This document shows, in pieces, positions 58,357 to 64,000 of a stretch of 64,000 nucleotides of DNA. Position numbers and translations under genes: made by a program. The notes beneath the pieces are model-generated. The model was not told where the DNA came from and did no database searches. It saw nothing but the letters and a program-made list of their open reading frames with translations. Location of the stretch: positions 1,550,001 to 1,614,000 of the forward strand of contig OY762936.1 in the NCBI GenBank assembly GCA_963666935.1. The letters are read 5' to 3'. Each line of letters opens with the position of its first letter. Within the stretch, counting starts at the first letter, position 1. This DNA is from G963666935 sp963666935 (GTDB lineage: Bacteria > Bacillota > Clostridia > Christensenellales > CAG-138).

Positions 58357-58791
58357 CTATGATAATGCCCTTAATTTTCGGATCAGAAGAACCCCAAGGA
58401 TACATTGCGCAATCAGCGCACAAATATAGAGCGCCAGTAGCGAAACAACAAGAACCAGCGGCCACCCGGCGGCTTCGGTTTTCCCTGATGCCAGTCCTGT
58501 CAATATTGCGGCGCCCTGGCTGGCCGCAAGGGAGCATGCCATAATCACAAGGGTCCAGGCAATGTGTTTACGGTATATGCTCGATCGGATTGTCGCCCAT
58601 AGCAAAAGCACGGCGCCAATCAATACCAGTGGGAAAAGCTCCGCCGGCATCAGATAATTCACGCGCAGAATTCCCGATGCAATCGTTGCTGCCGCACCTG
58701 TCAGCAGCGTTAACAGCACAGGGATCCATACCAAAATCGTACCGATATAGGCAATTACTTTGGTGCCTTTTTGGCTTTTTAATTCACTCAT
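58357..58791 (-). CDS. Hypothetical four-helix membrane protein
   Basis: 144 residues with four predicted hydrophobic helices (about 13-32, 48-66, 77-95, 110-135), a short polar N-terminus and a basic C-terminus. I do not recognise the family. It lies on the minus strand between the methyltransferase gene (upstream, 41-nt gap) and the MATE gene (93-nt gap). Confidence 0.6.
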   Translation of the reverse strand: MSELKSQKGTKVIAYIGTILVWIPVLLTLLTGAAATIASGILRVNYLMPAELFPLVLIGAVLLLWATIRSSIYRKHIAWTLVIMACSLAASQGAAILTGLASGKTEAAGWPLVLVVSLLALYICALIAQCILGVLLIRKLRALS

Positions 58792-58832
58792 TTCAAGTTC
58801 CTCATTTCATAGTATTACTGTTGGCGAAAGCC

Positions 58833-59477
58833 CTATCGGCGCAAATCCTCATTTTTATAGTCCAGGCGCAACAGCTTTTTCCCGTTTGGAAGCGGCTTCT
58901 CCTCTCTACAAATAAGTGAAAACCCGCTTGCCTGCATGCTCTTTGTCAGCTCCAGCTCGTTGAGTTGCCGGTGAATTTCCTCCAAATGGTCGAATGCGTG
59001 CAGATAAGGTGAATCAGATACGAAGCTGGTGTCCGAGTCGATCTGAATCACACAGGAACAGTAAGTGGGCTCGCATTTTTTAAGAATTCTCTGAAAGACT
59101 TCATACCCGATATACTCAATCAAGAGATTGGCGAGGATCAGCTCTGCGTGCGGCAGGGCCGCCTTCACGTCCTGCAAATCCGCCTCAATGGGCTGAAAAA
59201 CCTCTTTTAAAGCCGGATACCGCTTCACGCATTGCGCCAGATAATCAGCGTTGATATCCACGCCATATACCCTGCTCAATTGTCCCGAATCAACGTGATT
59301 CAGCCCGTTACCCCCGGCCACGCCCAATACCATGGCAGACGTCACCGCATATCGGGCAAACTGGTCACACATCAGTTCGTTCATCGCCTGCAGCTGCATC
59401 ACGGAATCCAGCTGCATATGGCCTTCATAATCGTCCAAATCAATCTGCATCCAAGGGTTATCCATGCGTTTTTCCAT
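58833..59477 (-). CDS. Class I SAM-dependent methyltransferase-like protein
   Basis: 214 residues. VLGVAGGNGLNHV (about residues 50-62) is a glycine-rich SAM-binding motif I, followed by the acidic VYGVDINADYLAQC and PIEADLQDV; ELILANLLIEYIGY matches motif IV. Start ATG 59477 follows GGAG. It lies 6 nt after the DUF6125 gene on the same strand, so the two are probably co-expressed. The substrate is unknown. Confidence 0.8.
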   Translation of the reverse strand: MEKRMDNPWMQIDLDDYEGHMQLDSVMQLQAMNELMCDQFARYAVTSAMVLGVAGGNGLNHVDSGQLSRVYGVDINADYLAQCVKRYPALKEVFQPIEADLQDVKAALPHAELILANLLIEYIGYEVFQRILKKCEPTYCSCVIQIDSDTSFVSDSPYLHAFDHLEEIHRQLNELELTKSMQASGFSLICREEKPLPNGKKLLRLDYKNEDLRR

Positions 59478-59483
59478 AAAGCA

Positions 59484-59996
59484 TTACTCCAATAGCGTAA
59501 ACTTCCAAGAGCAGTTGCATGTTTCGTCCGTAATGTCGGGATAGCAGCTGACCGCCTCACATACAAATCTGTCGTCAATGACTTTGGCAAAATAGGTATA
59601 TTCAATCACGCCCACCGACTTGCAGGGGTGAAATTCCATCCCCTTCCTCTTTCGCGCGTTCTGTACCCGGCAGTCCAGCGTACGGTAAATCAGCACGTTG
59701 TCTTTGGTGGTAATTTCATCCTCGTTGATGTTCGCATAGGTTCGAAAGGCAAGCGCGCGTTTTAATCCTTCAATCCCAGCCCGTTCCGGCAAGTTCAAAA
59801 ACTGCTTGATCCGATTCGCCTCAATGACTGTAAAGCTCCTCCATGCGTTCTCATCATGCTCCATCGCCTCGTCCATTCCGAATTTCCGCTCAATGGACTG
59901 GAACCACACGCCGTCCATCGCCAGCCAGTTCTTAGAATAAATTTCAATCAGCTTGAGCAAATCGTCTCTTCCCAGATCCCGGATCGCCTGATTCAT
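59484..59996 (-). CDS. DUF6125 family protein
   Basis: 170 residues. The DUF6125 pattern is clear: NWLAMDGVWFQSIE near the N-terminus, DCRVQNARKRKGMEFHPCKSVG in the centre (about 108-130) and a C-terminal CxC pair (CNCSWKF). Five or more cysteines could bind a metal. Function unknown. ATG 59996 lies just after GGGGAGGAG; an in-frame ATG at 60083 would add an unlikely 29-residue leader. It is followed closely by the methyltransferase gene. Confidence 0.75.
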   Translation of the reverse strand: MNQAIRDLGRDDLLKLIEIYSKNWLAMDGVWFQSIERKFGMDEAMEHDENAWRSFTVIEANRIKQFLNLPERAGIEGLKRALAFRTYANINEDEITTKDNVLIYRTLDCRVQNARKRKGMEFHPCKSVGVIEYTYFAKVIDDRFVCEAVSCYPDITDETCNCSWKFTLLE

Positions 59997-60173
59997 AAAA
60001 ACTCCTCCCCTAACGGAACGGCACCGACCGTCCCCGACATTATTTCCCATAGCGGCCCATTCTTCGGAGATTCCTTCATTCAAATAATGTTATTAAATAG
60101 TAACACAGGGAACCTGCAGTTACAAGGTTAGCGCCTTTTCATATCTTCTATTGAGTCTGGAAATATTCACATC

Positions 60174-60197
60174 AAAAAGGCGGCTTTTACGCCGCCC
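60174..60197 (-). terminator. Terminator of the first DUF4489 gene
   Basis: GGCGGC and GCCGCC form the stem. On the minus strand TTTTT follows. The same hairpin occurs after the second copy at 60796-60819. Confidence 0.8.
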
Positions 60198-60220
60198 AAA
60201 ATTTTAAAAAATAAAAGGTT

Positions 60221-60676
60221 TTAACTGTTGCTTACTCCAAGCGCGCTCAGTGTGGCATTGACAATCGTCAGCCCTGGAGTAATGTCGATAACCGAATTGG
60301 TGGACAGCACCACAGTATACGTATAGGTTCCCGGATCCAGATTGTCATCGAACACTTGGAATGCAAAGGATTCAGCCTCCAGCGCGTTCACACAAGTTGA
60401 AAAAGTGTAAGTGGAGCCAACTTTAATCGGAGCTCCGTTATCCCTTAAGCGAAGCACCTCAAAATTCAAAGTCACTGAAATCCCAAGAGGAAGGCTCACG
60501 ATTCCTGTGAAGTTCAGCAGGATGGATGGGTCAGATAATCTGTCGGCATCCAATGTTACGCTCACCACTGAAATCGGGTCGGAAAACAGCGTTGTTATAA
60601 TGGGAAGCGGTCCCGCTCCCCCGGTAGCGGCATTGAGCACCGCTGTATCTTTTTTGTATGTTGAAGAACAACTCAT
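60221..60676 (-). CDS. DUF4489 family protein, copy 1
   Basis: 151 residues of a beta-rich family of unknown function seen in spore-forming Firmicutes. Core landmarks are ATGGAGPLPIITTLF, SVTLDADRL, FTGIVSLPLGISVTLNFEVL, GSTYTFST and STNSVIDITPGLTIVNATLSALGV. The N-terminus is Cys/Ser-rich (MSCSSTYKKD). From residue 16 on it is nearly identical to the neighbouring copy 2 (my estimate is above 85%). AGGAG precedes the ATG. Confidence 0.85.
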   Translation of the reverse strand: MSCSSTYKKDTAVLNAATGGAGPLPIITTLFSDPISVVSVTLDADRLSDPSILLNFTGIVSLPLGISVTLNFEVLRLRDNGAPIKVGSTYTFSTCVNALEAESFAFQVFDDNLDPGTYTYTVVLSTNSVIDITPGLTIVNATLSALGVSNS

Positions 60677-60720
60677 TGGTTCTTAACTCCTAAATCTATA
60701 TAATCAGCTGAATTCATAAA

Positions 60721-60747
60721 ATTCATCTGTGATAGTACATATTATTC
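60721..60747 (-). promoter_or_regulatory. Conserved upstream block of DUF4489 copy 1
   Basis: 27 bp, 25 of them identical to 61401-61427, which lies at the same place upstream of copy 2 (44 and 37 nt before the two starts). On the minus strand the block reads towards the gene and includes TACTATCACAGATGAAT. It may be the promoter or operator of both genes. Confidence 0.6.
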
Positions 60748-60795
60748 ATAACGCGATCGAATTGCTCATGTGCGGATTTCCTATTCGTACCGCTC

Positions 60796-60819
60796 AAAAA
60801 GGCGGCTTTTATGCCGCCT
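60796..60819 (-). terminator. Terminator of the second DUF4489 gene
   Basis: Same GGCGGC/GCCGCC stem and T-run as the terminator at 60174-60197. Confidence 0.8.
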
Positions 60820-60841
60820 GTATATTCAAAACAAAAGTGGG

Positions 60842-61363
60842 TTAATCGTTGCTTACTCCAAGTGCGCTTAGCTTGGCATTGACAATCGTCAGCCCCGGGG
60901 TGATGTCGATCACGGAGTTGGTAGACAGTACAACAGTATAGGTATAGGTACCGGGGTCCAGGTTGTCGTCAAACACCTGGAACGCAAAGGCTTCAGATTC
61001 AAGCGCCGTTGCCAGCGTGGAGAATGTGTAGGTTGAGCCTACTTTTATAGGAGCGCCGTTTTCCCTGATGCGCAGCACTTCAAAATTTAAAGTCACCGAG
61101 ATGCCTAGTGGCAGGCTCACGATGCCTGTAAAATGCAGTAGAATTGATGGGTTTCTCAGTTGATCGGCATCTAGAGTAACGCTGACGACTGGGATTGGTT
61201 CAGAAAATAAAGTCGTGATGATGGGCAGCGGGCCGGCTCCGCCGGTGGCCGCAGCCAGTGCAACACTGTTATTTTCTTCAGGCCTATGATTTGAATTGCG
61301 ATCCAATTCATTATCACCTTCCATATCCAGGTGTATAGCCTGTGGTTTGTAATATCTAATCAA
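60842..61363 (-). CDS. DUF4489 family protein, copy 2
   Basis: 173 residues with the same DUF4489 core as copy 1, but a different, longer and charged N-terminus (MIRYYKPQAIHLDMEGDNEL, then an Asn/Glu-rich linker). The start is TTG 61363, 6-7 nt after AAAGGAG. The C-terminal 135 residues differ from copy 1 at only a few positions. It has its own upstream block and its own terminator, so the whole transcription unit was duplicated. Confidence 0.85.
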   Translation of the reverse strand: MIRYYKPQAIHLDMEGDNELDRNSNHRPEENNSVALAAATGGAGPLPIITTLFSEPIPVVSVTLDADQLRNPSILLHFTGIVSLPLGISVTLNFEVLRIRENGAPIKVGSTYTFSTLATALESEAFAFQVFDDNLDPGTYTYTVVLSTNSVIDITPGLTIVNAKLSALGVSND

Positions 61364-61400
61364 AACTGACTCCTTTCTATATCTTAACAGTGAATCAATG

Positions 61401-61427
61401 ATTCATCTGTGATAGTATATTTTATTC
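61401..61427 (-). promoter_or_regulatory. Conserved upstream block of DUF4489 copy 2
   Basis: Partner of 60721-60747 (25 of 27 bp identical), while the DNA on both sides differs. Selective conservation suggests it is functional. Confidence 0.6.
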
Positions 61428-61538
61428 TGCATATTTTCTTTTTGTTCGCCAAATAATGAAGCCGGAAGGCAGGCATATGCGCGCTTCCGGCAAAGTGGAG
61501 ATAGTGTGATCTTAAAAGAAATATTATGTTTTCCGCTT

Positions 61539-62783
61539 TTAAAATATCAAAGGAAATGCAATAGTAACCACCGCCGCCCAAAGTCCATAGATCGGCAGGT
61601 ACTTCGTGACGGCGTCCTGAACAGCAACAAGCCGCACCCTGTCGCGCAAGAAACGCAGGTAGGAAAGCATAATCCAAATCAAATTGGCCCAAATCAACAG
61701 ATTTACTCCCAGAACGGCAAGCCTGTTTGGCGTAATCCCGTAGGAGGAAAGCCGAAATACAATGGCTGAAAGCGCTATGGTATCAATGATAAGCGCCAGC
61801 GCGATCAAAGCGAAGTTGACATAGTCGAAAAAGCCCTTCTTCTCGTCCGCGCCGCTTTCCGTAATGGAGAATATGGTAACGGCCAGCACGCTCAAGAGAA
61901 TTCCGTTAAAAGAGAGTAGAAAATCGCGATCCAAAAATGGGTTCTTTCCGGCCCAACCAACCGCCGTCAGATAAACCACCAATGTGACCAGAACAAGCGG
62001 GCTGAATATTTTGGCCAAATATGGCGCGATATTTTTGGAAAGTTTCAGGTTCTTTAATACGAGATACGAACCTAAAACAGCCAGCGCAGCAGCGCCGAAC
62101 AGCACAACATTCTTAAAATAGAGTTCGGAGATGTCCATGCCGGCAAATCCAAACAGCTGGAGTGTCAGCCCAGTCAGCAGCATTCCCGCAATCGCCATAA
62201 TTGCGTATAGGATACAAAACTCGCCGTTGAATTTCAGGTAGGCCAGCCTCGCGCTTCCCGTTCTATAGTCGTTCCCCGTATACGCAAGCCCCAGCAACAC
62301 CCAAAGGAAAACGGGTAGGTGCAGATACGCCAATATAATGCTGTCCTTCTGTTCTAACGGCAGCAGATTCAGATAAACTGCAAAGCCCAAAAAAAATAGC
62401 CCAAGGATGTAAAGGAGGTTCCTTTTGGGGGCATTGCTGTATGCGAAATAGGCAGCAATGAATGGGAACACGCCGAAAACAAGGTTAATGGGAGCGATCG
62501 CCTGCTGCTCAACGAAGTGAAGAAGAACGCGAGTGCATATCCCGGCCAGGATCGCCAAAATTGCCATCACCAGAAAATCCTTCTGGAGCAGGGGCGCTTT
62601 TTGCGCGCTTACAGGTTCCACATAATGCAAGCGCTCATGCCAAACCGCCAGCACTTTGGAATCAGGGCGCTGTTCCCGAGCGCATGAGAGCGCCTTTTTA
62701 AATGCCTCGGGGTCTTTTCTGTATATTTGTTCCAACTCCTGTAGGTTATCAATCTTCTCGAGTAACAAATCGCAAATATCCAT
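61539..62783 (-). CDS. Polytopic membrane protein of unknown function
   Basis: 414 residues. A soluble helical N-terminus (about 1-75, DICDLLLEKIDNLQELEQIY) precedes about 11 hydrophobic helices. Some features recall DUF4153-type proteins, but I cannot assign it firmly. ATG 62783 follows AGGAGG. It lies downstream of the OsmC gene on the same strand with a 53-nt gap. Confidence 0.75.
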   Translation of the reverse strand: MDICDLLLEKIDNLQELEQIYRKDPEAFKKALSCAREQRPDSKVLAVWHERLHYVEPVSAQKAPLLQKDFLVMAILAILAGICTRVLLHFVEQQAIAPINLVFGVFPFIAAYFAYSNAPKRNLLYILGLFFLGFAVYLNLLPLEQKDSIILAYLHLPVFLWVLLGLAYTGNDYRTGSARLAYLKFNGEFCILYAIMAIAGMLLTGLTLQLFGFAGMDISELYFKNVVLFGAAALAVLGSYLVLKNLKLSKNIAPYLAKIFSPLVLVTLVVYLTAVGWAGKNPFLDRDFLLSFNGILLSVLAVTIFSITESGADEKKGFFDYVNFALIALALIIDTIALSAIVFRLSSYGITPNRLAVLGVNLLIWANLIWIMLSYLRFLRDRVRLVAVQDAVTKYLPIYGLWAAVVTIAFPLIF

Positions 62784-62836
62784 TGTTTCCTCCTGTAACA
62801 AATTGTCCCTTGCGGGAGGCGCATCAAAACGCTACC

Positions 62837-63262
62837 TTAACAATGCCGCAGTTTTGTCTGCCATTCAACCCCAACGTTGTTCTGAATGGCAATCCATACC
62901 GGCGAGATTTCTTCCGCCGTCTTTACTATATGATTAAGCTCTTCTTCCGTCGTATCCGTTGACGTAACACATATTTCAAGTTTGACTTTCTCGAGGGACA
63001 GAGGGTTCTCCCGCTTGATTCCCGTTGCATTTATCCGGTAAGCGGAAATGTGCTTCCCCCTCCTTCTCAGCAGGGCTACGATGGCGGTGCTTGCGCAACC
63101 GGCAAGGCTCATGACCAGCAACTCAAGGCCCAGGAAGCCCTCCCCGTCGCCGATGGGAGGGATATAGTCCATCGTAATGGGAATCTCCTGATTTGTCTTT
63201 GATACGCCGGCAAATTTGACCTTCTGGTTAATCAGTTCCAGATTGATTTCAATCGGCACCAT
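62837..63262 (-). CDS. OsmC family protein
   Basis: 141 residues of the OsmC/Ohr fold, small enzymes that usually reduce organic peroxides with two cysteines. The first conserved Cys is in SLAGCASTAIVALL (about 57), but the second, usually in a CPV motif, is replaced (EISPVWIAI). It may therefore be a non-peroxidatic YhfA-like member. GGAG precedes the ATG by about 14 nt. An FAD/NAD oxidoreductase gene lies upstream on the same strand. Confidence 0.85.
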   Translation of the reverse strand: MVPIEINLELINQKVKFAGVSKTNQEIPITMDYIPPIGDGEGFLGLELLVMSLAGCASTAIVALLRRRGKHISAYRINATGIKRENPLSLEKVKLEICVTSTDTTEEELNHIVKTAEEISPVWIAIQNNVGVEWQTKLRHC

Positions 63263-63366
63263 ACGCTAACCCACTCCTCTCATATTCCTAAAATCATTCA
63301 CCCATCGGAAATATTATCGCACATTGATTTGTAAGTTTCAACCGAAGTATCGAGGCCAAATATAGT

Positions 63367-63397
63367 GATAGCCCCGCCGATTTGAGGCGGGGCTATC
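63367..63397 (-). terminator. Hairpin after the oxidoreductase gene
   Basis: A perfect 12-bp stem, GATAGCCCCGCC and its complement, around a 7-nt loop, 44 nt after the stop. There is no T-run, so its action as a terminator is uncertain. Confidence 0.5.
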
Positions 63398-63440
63398 ATA
63401 CTTTGGGCTGGGGCGGAGGAACTGCCGCAGCGGTAGCTCT

Positions 63441-64000
63441 CTAGATGACAAGGTCTTCGTTCATATACTTGCATGTCGCCGAAATGGCATTCATCGCAGC
63501 CGCGTTGATGGGATATGCGATTGGCGATGCCGAAACCAGCGGGTGGGTTGCAACCTGGAACGTGTCCAATTCTGTCGCCGTAATACCCTTTTGGATTGCC
63601 AAGCTCAAAATATTAATCATCTCCGCAATGGAATCGCCGCCGGAAATCTGTGCTCCCAGCAGTATACCGGAACATTTGGAAAAGATCAGCGTGATTTGGG
63701 TTTTCTGCATCCCGGGCAAACATCCCGGGTGGCGATCCGTCGTTGTGAATTCACCCTTAATAATGCCAAAGCCTTCCTGGCGAGCTCGAGCTTCCGTAAT
63801 CCCAGCCGCAGCGTAGGTTCTTCCGAATATTTTTGTTGAGAATGCGCTGATGGTGCCCTTGTTTGCGCGGATGAGGCCAAGGCGGAATGCGTTGCAGCCG
63901 GCAATCTTCGCCTCCATTGCCGCGGTCGAAGCCAGCATTACAGGTACGTCCTTCCCGGTAAAGAAACATTTTTTCTCTGCACAGTCGCCAACGGCAAAAA
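63441..64000 (-). CDS. FAD-dependent pyridine nucleotide-disulfide oxidoreductase, C-terminal part (5' end outside window)
   Basis: The frame is open to the window end, so the gene starts beyond it. About 186 residues are visible. FAVGDCAE is the FAD-contacting motif, followed by VMLASTAAMEAKIAG and the dimerisation domain (about 60-180), including HPLVSASPIAYPINAAAM near the end. NADH oxidase, CoA-disulfide reductase and related enzymes share this layout; the N-terminus with the redox Cys is needed to choose. It is followed by OsmC on the same strand. Confidence 0.85.
   Translation of the reverse strand, partial: FAVGDCAEKKCFFTGKDVPVMLASTAAMEAKIAGCNAFRLGLIRANKGTISAFSTKIFGRTYAAAGITEARARQEGFGIIKGEFTTTDRHPGCLPGMQKTQITLIFSKCSGILLGAQISGGDSIAEMINILSLAIQKGITATELDTFQVATHPLVSASPIAYPINAAAMNAISATCKYMNEDLVI

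Noticed and set aside
1..64000. CRISPR array or restriction-modification/defence cluster
   Set aside because: No run of regularly spaced direct repeats and no cas, restriction or toxin-antitoxin gene was seen anywhere in the window.

Overview
The window is a chromosomal segment from a Gram-positive, endospore-forming anaerobe of the class Clostridia. The evidence is spoIVA, an sspF-type small acid-soluble spore protein gene, RNase Y, a RicA-type YlbF/YmcA protein, a CGAAC-N4-GTT type LexA box, an IorAB plus Ptb/Buk fermentation cluster, and Gram-positive gene orders such as rimO-pgsA-cinA-recA-rny and miaB-ricA-mutS-mutL-miaA-hfq. By eye the base composition is close to 50% GC, apart from a clearly AT-richer stretch at about 21.6-25.1 kb. 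I cannot name the genus.

Layout. 1-8.6 kb (+): an ftsK/spoIIIE end, rimO, pgsA, cinA, recA, rny and a dipeptidase. 8.6-11.6 kb: tRNA-Trp (-), rnhA, a XerS-like recombinase, a small acidic Cys-rich protein (-) and lexA, with two abutting SOS boxes between the last two. 11.6-20.4 kb (-): a tightly packed repair/RNA-modification operon read from one consensus promoter (miaB, ricA-like, mutS, mutL, miaA, hfq, methionine-gamma-lyase-like). 20.5-21.6 kb (+): six tRNA genes, then a lone tRNA-Pro(GGG). 21.6-25.05 kb: a 3.4-kb island bounded by the intact tRNA-Pro and a 45-bp copy of its 3' end; it carries a K+ channel, an alpha/beta hydrolase and decayed sequence, with no integrase left. 25-33 kb: aminotransferase plus NhaC transporter, an aldo/keto reductase pair, ppx-ppk1 (polyphosphate turnover) and the small sspF-like gene. 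33-40.5 kb (-): FHA-RodA-PBP2, a PDZ/radical-SAM DUF512 protein, der and spoIVA. 40.6-43.2 kb (-): a CadC/CadA metal-efflux pair with a perfect palindromic operator. 43.2-48.6 kb (-): GntR regulator, class A PBP, a J-domain/DUF5685 pair and a DUF5131 protein. 48.8-50.3 kb (+): a glutamate-synthase-like frame broken by exactly two stop codons. 50.3-54.7 kb (-): iorB, iorA, ptb and buk, a plausible route from 2-oxoacids through acyl-CoA and acyl-phosphate to ATP. 54.8-64 kb (-): a DUF1002 protein, lrgBA, a MATE exporter, a DUF6125/methyltransferase pair, two near-identical DUF4489 proteins, membrane and OsmC proteins, and the end of an FAD/NAD oxidoreductase.

Most of the window is conserved housekeeping DNA. 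The unusual signals are: the tRNA-Pro att-like duplication with its integrase-less island; the tandem abutting SOS boxes between lexA and a divergent Cys-rich acidic gene; an 11-bp inverted repeat laid across the promoter of the XerS-like recombinase; the two-stop glutamate synthase; the recently duplicated DUF4489 genes with a duplicated upstream block and duplicated terminators; and the J-domain protein with a cysteine-string tail.
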